From positions 1 through 35,720 of the forward strand of contig JAKSCU010000261.1 in assembly GCA_022360435.1 (NCBI GenBank): a DNA stretch of 35,720 nt, in the 5' to 3' direction. A program made the position numbers and the translations under genes. This document shows positions 1 to 10,485 of the stretch, one piece after another. Within the stretch, counting starts at the first letter, position 1, and the number at the start of each line of letters is the position of its first letter. This DNA comes from Bacillota bacterium. Lineage in GTDB: Bacteria; Bacillota; Desulfotomaculia; Desulfotomaculales; Desulfallaceae. The notes under the pieces were generated by a model. The model was given only the letters and a program-made list of their open reading frames with translations. It searched no databases and was not told where the DNA came from.

Positions 1-16
1 CAAGGATAAGAGTATT

Positions 17-58
17 AAAAAGCGCACATAAAGGGAACTGAATAAGTGCGCTTTTTTT
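17..58 (+). terminator. Rho-independent terminator / hairpin upstream of valS
   Basis: AAAAAGCGCAC (17-27) pairs with GTGCGCTTTTT (46-56), ending in a T-run; its upstream gene lies outside the window. Confidence 0.7.
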
Positions 59-96
59 AATTGCCATGAAATGAATTGCTACTGGAGGAGATAACC

Positions 97-2754
97 GTGT
101 CACAAAAGTTCGACATGCCCACCACTTATGACCCCCGGACGGTGGAAGGGCGCTGGTACAAATATTGGGAAGAAAACAAGTTTTTCCGCTCCACGGTGGA
201 ACCCGAGAAAGAGCCCTTTACTATCGTCATGCCGCCTCCCAACGTCACCGGGCAGTTGCACATGGGCCACGCCCTGAACAACACTCTGCAGGATATCCTG
301 ACCCGCTGGCGGCGCATGCAGGGGTACAACGCCCTGTGGCTGCCGGGTACCGACCACGCCGGCATCGCCACCCAGGCCAAGGTGGAGGAGCAGTTGCGCA
401 GGGAAGGCGTCAACAAATACGACCTGGGCCGGGAAAAGTTTCTGGAGCGGGCATGGGCGTGGAAAGAACAATACGGCGGGCGCATAACCCACCAGTTGCG
501 GCGCTTGGGTTCCTCCTGCGACTGGGACCGGGAACGGTTCACCATGGATGAGGGCTGCTCCGACGCCGTATTGGAAGTGTTTATCAGGCTTTACGAACAG
601 GGCTTGATTTATCGCGGCTATTACATCACCAACTGGTGCCCCAGTTGCCAAACCACTATTAGCGACATTGAAGTGGAGCACCAGGACAAACCGGGCCAAT
701 TGTACTATATCAAGTATCCGGTCCGGGACGGCGCCGGTGAGTTTATTCCCGTGGCCACCACCCGCCCCGAGACCATGCTGGGCGACACGGCGGTGGCGGT
801 GCATCCGGCGGATGAGCGGTACCGCCATCTGGTGGGCAGGACGGTAATTTTGCCCCTGGCGGAACGGGAAATACCCGTTATCGCCGATGAGTACGTGGAA
901 CCCGAATACGGCACCGGCGCGGTGAAAATAACCCCGGCGCACGATCCCAACGACTTCGAGGTGGGCCGGCGTCATAACTTGCCTTCGGTGCAGGTAATCG
1001 ACCGGGAGGCCCGGATGACCGCCGAAGCCGGGGCCAAATTCAAGGGCCAGGACCGCTGGGAGTGCCGCAAGCGGGTGGTCAAGGAGTTGCAGTCCCGCGG
1101 GCTGCTGGATAAAACAGAGGATCTGTCCCATGCCGTGGGTCACTGTTACCGCTGCGTCTCGGTGATCGAGCCCATGTTGTCCCGGCAGTGGTTCGTGCGC
1201 ATGAAGCCCTTGGCCGAACCCGCCATAACCGCGGTCAAAGAGGGCCGGGTGAAATTTGTGCCCGAACGGTTCACCAAAGTCTATTTGAATTGGATGGAGA
1301 ATATTCGCGACTGGTGCATCAGTCGCCAGCTTTGGTGGGGGCACCGAATTCCTGTTTACTATTGCCGGGATTGCGACGAGGTGATGGTCGGTAAAGTCCG
1401 ACCGGATAAATGTAAATGCGGTTCGACACATCTGGAGCAGGATTCCGACGTGCTGGACACTTGGTTCAGTTCCGGGCTGTGGCCCTTTTCCACCCTGGGC
1501 TGGCCGCGAAAGACCGTGGACTTGGCCTACTATTATCCAACCACGGTGTTGGTGACGGCCAGGGACATCATCTTTTTCTGGGTGGCCCGGATGATTTTCG
1601 ACGGGCTGGCTTTCATGGATCAAGCGCCCTTCCGGTACGCGTTTATCCACGGGTTGGTGCTGGACGCCCTGGGCAGGAAAATGAGCAAGTCCCTGGGCAA
1701 CGGGGTGGACCCCATCGACGTCATTGAAAGCCACGGGGCCGACAGCCTGCGGTTTATGCTGGTGACGGGACACTCCCTGGGTAACGACCTGCGGTTTCAT
1801 TTTGAACGGCTGGACGGCGCGCGCAATTTTGCCAATAAAATATGGAACGCCTCCCGGTTCGCTTTGATGAACCTGCAGGATTACACCCCCGGTGACCCGC
1901 CCGGACGGGAAAATCTCACCCTGGCCGACCGCTGGATCATGAGCCGCTTGGAGCGGGCATCACGCCAGTGCACGGGTTTCCTGGAGCAATACGAAATGGG
2001 TGAAGCCGCCCGCGTGTTATATGAATTCACCTGGGATGAGCTGTGCGACTGGTATATTGAACTGGTTAAACCGCGGCTGTACGGCAAAACCAACCCCGCC
2101 GACCGGGAGACGGCCCGGTACGTGCTGACCGCGGTGTTGCGCGGGGCCCTGGAACTGCTGCACCCGTTTATGCCCTTTATCACCGAGGAAATCTGGCAGC
2201 GCCTGCCCCACCGGGGCCGCACCATTATGCGGGCGCAGTGGCCGGAAAAACGTGACCAGATGTTGGACCCCCGGGCCGAGGAGCAAATGGTACTGGTCAT
2301 GGACGTCATCCGGGGCATCCGGCAGATCCGCAGCGAGATGAACGTGCCGCCCGGTAAACAGGCCGAGGCAATTATCGTGTCCGCCATGCCCCAAGTAAGG
2401 GAAACACTGGCTGCCAACAGCAGCTATATCGAGGGGTTGGCCAACTGCCGGGCCGAAGTAACGGCGGAGATCGCCGAAAAGCCGGAGCAGGCGGCCACCG
2501 CAGTGGCCAGGGACGTCCAGGTGTTCGTGCCCCTGCGGGGTTTAATCGACGTGGACAAAGAACTAACCCGGCTGGGCAAGGAGTTGAAAACACTGGAAAA
2601 TGATTTGGAGCGTGTGCGTGGCAAGCTCAATAACAAGGGTTTCTTGGACAAAGCGCCCGTAGAGGTGGTGGAAAAGGAACGCAATAAGGAGACCGAACTA
2701 TACTCCAAGTCTGAAGCGATTAAAGACCGGCTGGCGGTTCTGCGGAGCAAATAA
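97..2754 (+). CDS. valS: Valyl-tRNA synthetase
   Basis: Class I aaRS motifs HMGH ([14 protein letters not shown]) and KMSKS ([14 protein letters not shown]), C-terminal coiled coil; GTG start at 97 preceded by GGAGGAG is preferred over the TTG at 76. Confidence 0.96.
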   Translation: MSQKFDMPTTYDPRTVEGRWYKYWEENKFFRSTVEPEKEPFTIVMPPPNVTGQLHMGHALNNTLQDILTRWRRMQGYNALWLPGTDHAGIATQAKVEEQLRREGVNKYDLGREKFLERAWAWKEQYGGRITHQLRRLGSSCDWDRERFTMDEGCSDAVLEVFIRLYEQGLIYRGYYITNWCPSCQTTISDIEVEHQDKPGQLYYIKYPVRDGAGEFIPVATTRPETMLGDTAVAVHPADERYRHLVGRTVILPLAEREIPVIADEYVEPEYGTGAVKITPAHDPNDFEVGRRHNLPSVQVIDREARMTAEAGAKFKGQDRWECRKRVVKELQSRGLLDKTEDLSHAVGHCYRCVSVIEPMLSRQWFVRMKPLAEPAITAVKEGRVKFVPERFTKVYLNWMENIRDWCISRQLWWGHRIPVYYCRDCDEVMVGKVRPDKCKCGSTHLEQDSDVLDTWFSSGLWPFSTLGWPRKTVDLAYYYPTTVLVTARDIIFFWVARMIFDGLAFMDQAPFRYAFIHGLVLDALGRKMSKSLGNGVDPIDVIESHGADSLRFMLVTGHSLGNDLRFHFERLDGARNFANKIWNASRFALMNLQDYTPGDPPGRENLTLADRWIMSRLERASRQCTGFLEQYEMGEAARVLYEFTWDELCDWYIELVKPRLYGKTNPADRETARYVLTAVLRGALELLHPFMPFITEEIWQRLPHRGRTIMRAQWPEKRDQMLDPRAEEQMVLVMDVIRGIRQIRSEMNVPPGKQAEAIIVSAMPQVRETLAANSSYIEGLANCRAEVTAEIAEKPEQAATAVARDVQVFVPLRGLIDVDKELTRLGKELKTLENDLERVRGKLNNKGFLDKAPVEVVEKERNKETELYSKSEAIKDRLAVLRSK

Positions 2755-2762
2755 TCAAACAA

Positions 2763-2820
2763 GGGGGACAGTTTTCTGTTGCCTTATAAGCAAAAGAGGA
2801 CTATCCCCCACGGTTTTTTT
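2763..2820 (+). terminator. Putative terminator after valS (REP-like GGGGGACAG...CTATCCCCC palindrome followed by T-run)
   Basis: Imperfect inverted repeat GGGGGACAG / CTATCCCCC then CACGGTTTTTTT, located between convergent valS and gap. Confidence 0.5.
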
Positions 2821-2834
2821 GTGTCGGCTTTTAG

Positions 2835-3860
2835 TTACAGGCCCTTTTGGGCAACCAGCAGGGTAAAATCCAGTACCCGGTTGGAGTAACCCCACTCGTT
2901 GTCATACCAGGCCATCACTTTGGCCATAGTGTTCTTGATAACAATGGTGGAAGGGCCGTCGATAATGGAGGAATGAGGGTTGCCGTTAAAGTCTCTGGAA
3001 ACCAGCGGCAAGGAACTGAAGGCTAAAATACCCTTCAGGGGGCCATCGGCGGCTTTCTGGAGCGTGGTGTTAATCTCTTCCGCCGTGGCCGGTTGAATCA
3101 GTTCAGCCACCAGGTCCACGGCAGACACGTTGGGAGTGGGCACCCGCAGGGCTAAACCGTTCAGCTTGCCTTTTAGTTCGGGCAGAACCAGGGCTACAGC
3201 GTTAGCGGCGCCGGTAGTGGTGGGAATGATGGACTGTGCCGCAGCCCGGGCTCGGCGCAGGTCTTTGTGGGGTGCATCTAAAATACGCTGATCGTTGGTA
3301 TAGGAGTGGACGGTGGTCATCAAACCCCTCACAATACCAAATTTTTCATTCAGTTTCTTGGCTATGGGAGCCAAACAGTTGGTGGTGCAGGAAGAATTGG
3401 ATAAAATGTGATGGTTGGCGGGATCATAGGTATGCTCGTTTACTCCCATTACAATGGTGGCGTCAACCTCTTTGCCCGGTGCGGAAATAATCACTTTCTT
3501 GGCTCCGGCCCGGATATGTTCGGCGGCTCCGGGTCCGTTATTAAAACGCCCGGTGCATTCAATGACAATGTCAACGCCCAATTTGCTCCAAGGCAATTGG
3601 GCCGGGTTTGTTTCAGCCAAAGCCTTTATTTCGGTACCATTAACCACAAGGGTATTTTGGGTGCAAGCCACCTCGGCGGCTGACTCACCATGCACCGAGT
3701 CATATTTCAGCAAGTGAGCCAGAGTTTGCGGGTCGGTCAGGTCGTTTACGGCGACAATTTCAACCGGTCCCCCCTTTTGAACCAAACCTCTTTGGCACAT
3801 TGCCCGGAGCACATTCCTACCAATTCGGCCAAAACCATTAATGGCTATTTTAACAGTCAT
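2835..3860 (-). CDS. gap: Glyceraldehyde-3-phosphate dehydrogenase, type I
   Basis: [17 protein letters not shown]-binding motif, [12 protein letters not shown] catalytic Cys motif, [15 protein letters not shown]-terminus; SD AGGGGG upstream. Confidence 0.97.
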   Translation of the reverse strand: MTVKIAINGFGRIGRNVLRAMCQRGLVQKGGPVEIVAVNDLTDPQTLAHLLKYDSVHGESAAEVACTQNTLVVNGTEIKALAETNPAQLPWSKLGVDIVIECTGRFNNGPGAAEHIRAGAKKVIISAPGKEVDATIVMGVNEHTYDPANHHILSNSSCTTNCLAPIAKKLNEKFGIVRGLMTTVHSYTNDQRILDAPHKDLRRARAAAQSIIPTTTGAANAVALVLPELKGKLNGLALRVPTPNVSAVDLVAELIQPATAEEINTTLQKAADGPLKGILAFSSLPLVSRDFNGNPHSSIIDGPSTIVIKNTMAKVMAWYDNEWGYSNRVLDFTLLVAQKGL

Positions 3861-3993
3861 TTGAATTCCCCCTGTTTAATGGAGTAAGGAAGCGAGAGGC
3901 CGGTTCTATTGCTTCCTTGGACATCCTCAGATCACGGTTCACTCCTACCCGGTTCACCAACCATTTGAATATTGAACGAGCCGGGCGGCGCAT
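3850..3993 (-). CDS. Candidate 47-aa upstream ORF overlapping the start of gap ([47 protein letters not shown])
   Basis: ATG preceded by GGGAGGAG at about 9-nt spacing; stop TAA lies 11 nt inside gap; below the length cutoff of the ORF track. Confidence 0.25.
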   Translation of the reverse strand: MRRPARSIFKWLVNRVGVNRDLRMSKEAIEPASRFLTPLNRGNSNDC

Positions 3994-4027
3994 GTATGTT
4001 TACTCCTCCCAACCCGGATCACCAACC
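3937..4027 (-). repeat. Two direct repeats (3937-3962 and 3998-4027) in the gap leader
   Basis: Minus-strand copies GGTTGGTGATCCGGGTTGGGAGGAGTAAAC and GGTTGGTGAACCGGGTAGGAGTGAAC. Confidence 0.6.
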
Positions 4028-4238
4028 AAAGTGTGTATCCTTTCATCAAACGACTCGCAAACGGCTAAATGACACTGAACGCCAAATTTTTTTAGCCCAT
4101 ATTTTAGCCCATATGTGATCATTATTATTCTAGTATATTAAACAATTTCCTGTCAAATAAATGTTAACTTGAAATTGTTTTTCGTATTTAATGAGAAAAT
4201 AACACGCCAGACTATTTTTATTTATAATTATGTCCTCA

Positions 4239-4282
4239 GGGCGTGGTGCTGGCGACGGGACTTTAGTCCTATTGCTAGGCCC
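4239..4282 (+). other. Nested imperfect hairpin, candidate structured RNA or operator in the leader region of the MCP gene
   Basis: GGGC(4239-4242)/GCCC(4279-4282), CTGGC(4249-4253)/GCTAG(4274-4278), GGAC(4258-4261)-TTTA-GTCC(4266-4269). Confidence 0.35.
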
Positions 4283-4455
4283 TTAGTCCAATATACGCTT
4301 AATTTGACTAATTATTGGAATAATTTTCTTGAACATTATTAAATAACGCTGTAGAATATTCACAGTACTTGTCGCTATGGCGCAATAAACAATATTACGC
4401 CGGTGGCGGATTGCGCAGCTTGAGGTTATGTATAACAAAATCAGGGGGAGTGATT

Positions 4456-6201
4456 ATGGCTAAAAATTGTTGGGATTTGCTGAAATGTCAGGATGAAAAC
4501 AAACAAGAATGCCCGGCGTTCACGGAAAACAAAGGCGCCGAATGCTGGACGGTGACCGGGACGCGCTGCAGGGGCGAGATACAGGGTTCCATGGCCGAGA
4601 AAATAACCCTGTGCAAGGAATGTGATGTTTACGCCGTACATAATAAAGTTCGGTTCAGCCTGCAAATAAAGCTGTTGCTGGCGTTGCTGTTGGTGACCAT
4701 AATACCTATGGCCGCCATGACCGGTTATGCGGTGTATGAATTTCGCAAAGCCACCTTGACCCAGGCCGAAAACAATTTGACCTTTGTTTCCGAGCAACTG
4801 ACCCGCGAGGTTAACCGTTCCCTGATTGAAAACGATTACATGGGTGAAAATATCCAGGTATTGAATGCCCAAAGACTGCTGAGAGAGTTTAACGAGAAGT
4901 ATTTCACGTCCAGCGGAAAAAACGGGTATGCTTTCATTGTGGATCAGAATGGAAAAACGGTGTTCCACCCTGACAGCGAGAGCCATGATTTAAGTAAACA
5001 TGGTCAGGATTTAAGCGAACATGATTTTATTCAAGAAATGATTGCAAATAAAAACGGGACACTGATTTGCCATTGGGAGGGCGAGGACAGGTTTATCTCC
5101 TACCAGACTTTGCATACCGGCTGGGTGCTGGCTACGGGCACTTTTTACTCGGATTTTCTCGGACCGGTGCAATCCGTTCAAAATGGCGCGCTGGTACTGG
5201 GCGGGGTTTTTGTTTTCATAGTATTTGTCGTGTCCATAGTTACTTCGCGGCGGATTGCCGGACCGCTGCGTGGTCTATCGCAGGAAGCGCTGAGAATATC
5301 CGCCGGTGATTTGACCGGTGACATGGTCCGGAACGGGGGAAAAGATGAAGTGGGTTTGCTGGCCGGCTCCTTTAACGAAATGGCGTCCAGTTTAAAAGAT
5401 CTGGTAGGGCATCTGGTGGAGAAGGCGGATAAGATTGCGGAATCTTCCAGCCAGCTTAACGCCAGTGCCCAGCAATGTGCGGCCGGGGCCAACGAAACTT
5501 CCGGCACCATCAGTGAAATTACCAGCTCGGTGGAAAGCATCACGAATAACACCCGGGAAGTATCCTCGATGGCCGGGGCGACAACGGAAAAAGCTCGCCG
5601 GGGCCGGGAGGGGTTGGAGCGGATTAGAATGCAGATGCAGAACATTACCAGCTCCACCGGCGAGGTAAGCCAGGTGATAACCAGTCTGAACAATAAGTCG
5701 GTGGAAATTGCCAGGGCGGTGGAGTTGATTACCAATATAGCTGAACAGACCAACCTGCTGGCATTAAACGCCGCTATTGAAGCGGCCCGGGCCGGTGAAC
5801 AGGGCCGGGGGTTCGCGGTGGTGGCGGACGAAGTGCGCCAGTTGGCTGAACAATCGGCCGCCGCCGCCGGGGAAATTGAGCAACTGATAAAGGCCAACCG
5901 CCAGGAGACCGAACTGGCTGTAAGCAGGATGGAGCAGGGTAACCGGGAAGTGGAAACAGGTTCCGAGTCCATCCGGGAAATCGGCGCTTCACTACAGGAG
6001 ATTATCGACGGCGTCCAGAGCCTCAGCGACAGGCTCGGCCAGGTGGCCGTCGCTATCGAGCAGGTGTGGGGCGGGGTACAAAACATGGCCGCCCAGGCGG
6101 AAGAACAGACCGCCACCATGGAAGAGGTCTCTTCCTCGGTGGATATGCTGAACGACATGTCCGAGGAGTTGAAGAAGTTATCCCAAAGGTTTAAGGTTTA
6201 A
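4456..6201 (+). CDS. Methyl-accepting chemotaxis protein with N-terminal Cys-rich two-CW-type domain, Cache-like sensor, HAMP and MCP signalling domain
   Basis: [22 protein letters not shown]...GAECW...CKECDVY; TM, Cache-like segment, [40 protein letters not shown] hairpin tip; ATG with GGGGGAG SD. Confidence 0.92.
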   Translation: MAKNCWDLLKCQDENKQECPAFTENKGAECWTVTGTRCRGEIQGSMAEKITLCKECDVYAVHNKVRFSLQIKLLLALLLVTIIPMAAMTGYAVYEFRKATLTQAENNLTFVSEQLTREVNRSLIENDYMGENIQVLNAQRLLREFNEKYFTSSGKNGYAFIVDQNGKTVFHPDSESHDLSKHGQDLSEHDFIQEMIANKNGTLICHWEGEDRFISYQTLHTGWVLATGTFYSDFLGPVQSVQNGALVLGGVFVFIVFVVSIVTSRRIAGPLRGLSQEALRISAGDLTGDMVRNGGKDEVGLLAGSFNEMASSLKDLVGHLVEKADKIAESSSQLNASAQQCAAGANETSGTISEITSSVESITNNTREVSSMAGATTEKARRGREGLERIRMQMQNITSSTGEVSQVITSLNNKSVEIARAVELITNIAEQTNLLALNAAIEAARAGEQGRGFAVVADEVRQLAEQSAAAAGEIEQLIKANRQETELAVSRMEQGNREVETGSESIREIGASLQEIIDGVQSLSDRLGQVAVAIEQVWGGVQNMAAQAEEQTATMEEVSSSVDMLNDMSEELKKLSQRFKV

Positions 6202-6246
6202 AGGAAAGGGGATACACCCCGCGCATTAGAAGTTGGAGATTAGATT

Positions 6247-6280
6247 AAAAAGGAAATCGGCTTTGCCGATTTCCTTTTTA
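6247..6280 (+). terminator. Rho-independent terminator after the MCP gene (symmetric)
   Basis: AAAAAGGAAATCGGC-TTT-GCCGATTTCCTTTTT. Confidence 0.9.
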
Positions 6281-6326
6281 TGAATGTATGCAACTGAGGG
6301 ACGCCCCCCATTTGTTTGGCTATAGC

Positions 6327-6548
6327 TTATTTGATTAATAAAAGTTCCATATCCTCGCCCAAGGTGGCTGCTTCCACGCGCCAGCCCTTGTTTTCAGCCA
6401 GCCGGGTAACGTTTTCCCGGGCCGCCATATTGCTTACCAACACCCTGACCTTGCCTTCGTTCATGCCGGCCAGAACCTGCCTGGTCAACAGAACCGGTTC
6501 AGGGCATAGCAGGCCCCGGGCGTCAACTTCCCTTTCCAACGCCAACAC
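6327..6548 (-). CDS. TusA/SirA/YedF-family sulfurtransferase-like protein
   Basis: VDARGLLCPEPVLLTRQVL: CPxP motif of the TusA/SirA family; overlaps the end of the yedE-like gene. Confidence 0.85.
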   Translation of the reverse strand: MLALEREVDARGLLCPEPVLLTRQVLAGMNEGKVRVLVSNMAARENVTRLAENKGWRVEAATLGEDMELLLIK

Positions 6549-7605
6549 CTCCCGTAACCGCCGCCGGGCGGTTTATCATCGCAATAATGAATACTGCAAG
6601 CAAACTGACTAAAACAGCTATTTGACCAGCCACAGGCACGCCTGCGGGACTGGCGGCCAGGCCGAAATTATGAGCCGTCGCCGCTCCGGCCATCAAGCCC
6701 ATAATGGTCACCGCGCTGTCGGTGTTGCCTTCGGCACCGGCCACCAACTGGCGCAGCGGACAGCCGCCCAGCAGAACCAAAGCCCAACCAGCCAGGGTCA
6801 TCCCTAGGAAATTCCATATGCCGTCGGTGTGAGCCACCGGCTGGTCGGCAAAACCGATATTAAAAGCGCTCACCGCAAGATTCCCAAGCAGGGCGGCAAC
6901 GAATATGGCAGCGAATCCGTAAAGCAGTTGACCGTCCCGGAAAAAAATCAGATCCCTGATGCCGCCAACCAGGCAAATACGCGAACGCTGGGCCAGAATA
7001 CCTACCACCAGCCCCGCCCCCAGGGAAATCAGCAGCGGCGCCTGCATGGAACCCGGTCCCGCGGTGCTGAAAAACAAAAAGGCGGGTTTAGCCAGAAGCA
7101 GAATTAGTAAAGCCGCCATCAATGCCGGGAGCAGGTATCCGTTGCCCCGTTGTTGAGGGATTCCCCGGCCCAGGCTGAAACCGTTCTTTAAGAAACTGAT
7201 GCCGATAACCACACCGGCCACCAGGCCCAAGAGACCCACTACGGCGTTCAGATCACCGCCAGACAAACGCAAAATAGCCCTTAACGGGCAGCCCAGGAAA
7301 ACCAACATCCCGATCATGGCCACAAAGCCCAGGGTGAAACGGGTAAAGGCGCTGGAACCGCCGGTGGCCCGGAACTCACGGGTGGCCAGGGAAGCCACGA
7401 ACGCACCCAGGACCAGCCCTATTATTTCAGGTCGTATGTACTGCACCGGAGCCGCCCTGTGCAGGCCGATTCCGCCGGTTATATCCCGTAGGAAACAAGC
7501 AATGCAGTAGCCCATGTTGGCGGGATTACCCAAAACCGCCAGTGTGACCGCCAAAACGCCCATTACACCCCCGGCGGTTATTAATAAAAATAGCTGTTTG
7601 TTCAA
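6523..7605 (-). CDS. yedE: YedE-family putative selenium/sulfur transporter (membrane protein)
   Basis: Two YeeE/YedE-like repeats (GNPANMGYCIACFLRDITGGIGLHRA, GCPLRAILRLSGGD, GGCPLRQLVAGAEGN); adjacent TusA-like gene. TTG at 7605 with SD AAGGAGGTGG is preferred over the ATG at 7689. Confidence 0.85.
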   Translation of the reverse strand: MNKQLFLLITAGGVMGVLAVTLAVLGNPANMGYCIACFLRDITGGIGLHRAAPVQYIRPEIIGLVLGAFVASLATREFRATGGSSAFTRFTLGFVAMIGMLVFLGCPLRAILRLSGGDLNAVVGLLGLVAGVVIGISFLKNGFSLGRGIPQQRGNGYLLPALMAALLILLLAKPAFLFFSTAGPGSMQAPLLISLGAGLVVGILAQRSRICLVGGIRDLIFFRDGQLLYGFAAIFVAALLGNLAVSAFNIGFADQPVAHTDGIWNFLGMTLAGWALVLLGGCPLRQLVAGAEGNTDSAVTIMGLMAGAATAHNFGLAASPAGVPVAGQIAVLVSLLAVFIIAMINRPAAVTGGVGVGKGS

Positions 7606-7936
7606 AAAAACCACCTCCTTATTATCATTCGGAACGGGCAATCCCCGGGTCGACACCGGAGTTTGCATCAAAGGGAGCTTATTCGCCATGTTAAAATAAA
7701 AAACCTTTATTGGCTACATTTAATTATTTTATGATGGTTTTTGTTTCTTAAAAATTTTTTATGACAACTGAGGTTTGCTGCCGGTGGCTTATTAATTTGG
7801 TAATAAATTTTTTACATCTTTTTTTCCATGTTTAAATGATAGGAAATGCTTGTCGCCTGTCGAAGTGTATTATAATTTCAAGGGCTATTGTTAAATAATG
7901 TTTTATTGTTTATTTGCCAACCGGGGAGATGACGAA

Positions 7937-9253
7937 TTGGCTTACCAGGAAGCTATGGAGTATCTGCAGAACCTGACTAAGTTCGGGATCAATCTAGGGT
8001 TGGAGCGGATTACCGAACTGCTGCGCCGGCTGGACAACCCGCATCGGAAAATCCGGGTTATTCACATTGGCGGTACCAACGGCAAGGGGTCAACCACCGC
8101 CATGTTGGCCGCTGTTCTGCAAAAGGCCGGCTATCGCGCCGGAGCCTTCACTTCGCCGCACCTGCATGCATATACCGAGCGTTACCGGATCAATGGCGCG
8201 CAGATTGAGCCCGAACGAGTGACCCGGTTGATTGGGATGCTGCGCCCGCATTTGGAAAGCATGGTGCGGGAGGGATTCGAGCATCCCACAGAGTTTGAGG
8301 TAAGCACCGCCATTGCTTTTCAATACTTTTACGAGGAAGAAGTGGATTTTCTGGTTCTGGAGGTGGGGATGGGCGGTGCCATCGATTCCACCAATGTGGT
8401 TCGGCCCCTGCTTTCGGTAATTACCAATGTAGCCATGGACCACATGGATTATCTTGGTGATACGCTGGTCGAGATCGCCAGGGTCAAAGCCGGGATCATT
8501 AAACCGGAGGTGCCGGTGATAACAGCGTCTGAAGAACCCAGCGTGGTTGGGGTTATTGAGTCCGCTTGCCGGGAAAGAGGCAGCCCGCTCACCAGGGTAG
8601 GGGTTGACGTTTCCTGGCTGCCGGGGAAAAGTTCGCTGCAAGGGCAATATTTTCACTACCGGGGAATAAAAAGGCGGTTGGAAGAACTCATGATACCGCT
8701 GTTGGGGGAACATCAGTTGATTAACGCTGCCACCGCCCTGGCGTCTCTGGAGATCCTGGAGCAGCGGGGGCATGTTCTTTTGGACGAGAGCGCCCTGCGC
8801 CGGGGTCTGGCGTCCACGGTGTGGCCGGCCCGCCTGGAACTCCTGGGCACCGAACCTCCGGTGTTAATCGACGGCGCTCATAATTACGAAGGCGCCCGCA
8901 GCCTGCGCCGGTCCCTGGATGAGTATTTTCCGGGCCGGGGTGTAATTATGGTAATGGGCATGCTGGGCGACAAAGAGCGGGCCAAGGTGGTTGCCGAATT
9001 GGCTCCCCGGGCCAGACATGTAATTATTACCAAGCCCAACAGCCCCCGGGCCGGAGACTGGGCCGGGATGGCCGAAGAAGCCCGGCGGTTTGCTCAGCAG
9101 GTGGACATGGTGGAAGATATCGAAAGTGCGGTACACGCCGGTATGGCGGCGGCTCGCCCGGGTGATCTGGTATGCGTCACCGGATCTTTGTACATGGTTG
9201 CCGACGCCCGGAAAACGCTGTTAAACCTGGTGGGGAATAAGATGTGGGGGTAG
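7937..9253 (+). CDS. folC: Folylpolyglutamate synthase / dihydrofolate synthase
   Basis: HIGGTNGKGSTTAMLAAVL P-loop, FTSPHLHAYTERYRIN, VLEVGMGGAIDSTNV, LIDGAHN motifs; TTG start with GGGGAG SD. Confidence 0.95.
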   Translation: MAYQEAMEYLQNLTKFGINLGLERITELLRRLDNPHRKIRVIHIGGTNGKGSTTAMLAAVLQKAGYRAGAFTSPHLHAYTERYRINGAQIEPERVTRLIGMLRPHLESMVREGFEHPTEFEVSTAIAFQYFYEEEVDFLVLEVGMGGAIDSTNVVRPLLSVITNVAMDHMDYLGDTLVEIARVKAGIIKPEVPVITASEEPSVVGVIESACRERGSPLTRVGVDVSWLPGKSSLQGQYFHYRGIKRRLEELMIPLLGEHQLINAATALASLEILEQRGHVLLDESALRRGLASTVWPARLELLGTEPPVLIDGAHNYEGARSLRRSLDEYFPGRGVIMVMGMLGDKERAKVVAELAPRARHVIITKPNSPRAGDWAGMAEEARRFAQQVDMVEDIESAVHAGMAAARPGDLVCVTGSLYMVADARKTLLNLVGNKMWG

Positions 9254-9302
9254 CGCGCAGCCATTGACGCAACCGGGTTTATGTTATAAACTTGAACCGA
9301 TA

Positions 9303-9343
9303 AAAAAAGCGCGCTCCTTCGATTTCCTCTGCGCGCGCTTTTT
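9303..9343 (+). terminator. Rho-independent terminator after folC
   Basis: AAAAAAGCGCGC ... GCGCGCGCTTTTT. Confidence 0.85.
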
Positions 9344-9522
9344 GGTACTTTACTCCTTAATTCCAGCCATAAATATGGCCGGAGGCATGCCTTCCCAAGA
9401 GCACGAAAAATAACTATTGTTGCATGTTTTTAGGGCATTAACCAGGCCCGGGCGTGAATATTGTTCCGCACTATCGCATCTTGATTATTGCCAATAAATA
9501 ATTTTTAATGGAGGGTCTATTT

Positions 9523-9984
9523 ATGAAACCTAGTGCCAAGATTGCCGACCTGGGATTAACTTTACCTGAGGCGCCGCGCCCGTTGGCGGCTTATGTGGCC
9601 GGGGTGGTGGAAGACGGGTGGATTTATATTTCGGGACAATTGCCTTTTTGGGCCGGCGAGTTGAAGTATACCGGCAAAGTGGGCGCCGGTGTCACCATTG
9701 AGGAAGGATACGCGGCTGCGCGTATTTGCGCCTTGAACGGCCTGGCCGTGGCTGCTGAACTGGCCGGTGGAATTGACGGCATTAAGCGGGTGGTCAAAGT
9801 CACCGGTTTTGTGAACAGCGCTGCCGGGTTTACCGGGCAGCCCGCTGTAATTAACGGCGCGTCGGAGCTTATAGGGGAAATATTTGGGGAAAACGGGCGG
9901 CACGCCCGGGCGGCGGTGGGGGTCAATGAACTCCCCCTGGACGCGGCGGTGGAAGTGGAAATGATTATCAAAATGAGTGCTTGA
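9523..9984 (+). CDS. RidA/YjgF-YER057c-family protein
   Basis: WIYISGQLPF...GVTIEEGYAAARICALNGLA...RAAVGVNELPLDAAVEVEMI; SD GGAGG. Confidence 0.88.
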   Translation: MKPSAKIADLGLTLPEAPRPLAAYVAGVVEDGWIYISGQLPFWAGELKYTGKVGAGVTIEEGYAAARICALNGLAVAAELAGGIDGIKRVVKVTGFVNSAAGFTGQPAVINGASELIGEIFGENGRHARAAVGVNELPLDAAVEVEMIIKMSA

Positions 9985-9991
9985 ATATGAA

Positions 9992-10019
9992 AGGGACACG
10001 CCCCTTTGGGGCATGTCTC
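9992..10019 (+). repeat. REP-like hairpin
   Basis: GGGACACGCCCC-TTT-GGGGCATGTCTCC near-palindrome immediately after the RidA-like gene. Confidence 0.5.
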
Positions 10020-10179
10020 CAACTTATAACACCAAACCCCAGCCAATAATTTTTTGGAAGACACTATTTAAAATAGCTTATAGGGACTTGGCATGTTAAA
10101 TATTTATAAGCAAATTTTTAATAAATAGATATACGCACTATTATTTTACAAGATATTTTAAACACCGGGGTGGTAGAAT

Positions 10180-10437
10180 TTGACAAGAGCATATCGGAGC
10201 GGCCATAGCCCCTGGATTCTATTGTTGCTGCTTTTGGCCGGCGGCCTGGCGGGCAGCGCCCTGACCGGTGCGGTGGCCAAGATTTTGCCGGTACTGGCGT
10301 CAACCGGCCGGATTGGCTTGCCACCGGCTATGGTGGACTTGCATTTCTTGCAAATGACCTTCGGTTTCACCATGACCTTGAGTCCAATGACCGCCCTGGG
10401 GATTGTTCTGGGCTATCTGGTTTACCGCCGTATCTGA
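10180..10437 (+). CDS. DUF4321-like small membrane protein
   Basis: 85 aa, two hydrophobic segments, LHFLQMTFGFTMTLSPMTALGIVLGYLVYRRI; located upstream of maf. Confidence 0.7.
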   Translation: MTRAYRSGHSPWILLLLLLAGGLAGSALTGAVAKILPVLASTGRIGLPPAMVDLHFLQMTFGFTMTLSPMTALGIVLGYLVYRRI

Positions 10438-10485
10438 CAGTATTAAAGAAAGAGCAACCAGTTAACCCGAAAACGGAGGGTTGCA

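Noticed and set aside
1-96. T-box for valS
   Set aside because: The hairpin and T-run at 17-58 lack the conserved T-box sequence; it is probably a terminator of an upstream gene or a simple leader.
100-1800. 566-aa minus-strand ORF opposite valS
   Set aside because: Antisense frame in GC-rich coding DNA; His/Gly/Pro-rich composition, no recognisable domain; valS on the plus strand is unambiguous.
5178-6158. 326-aa minus-strand ORF opposite the MCP gene
   Set aside because: Ser/Thr-rich antisense shadow of the coiled-coil MCP signalling domain.
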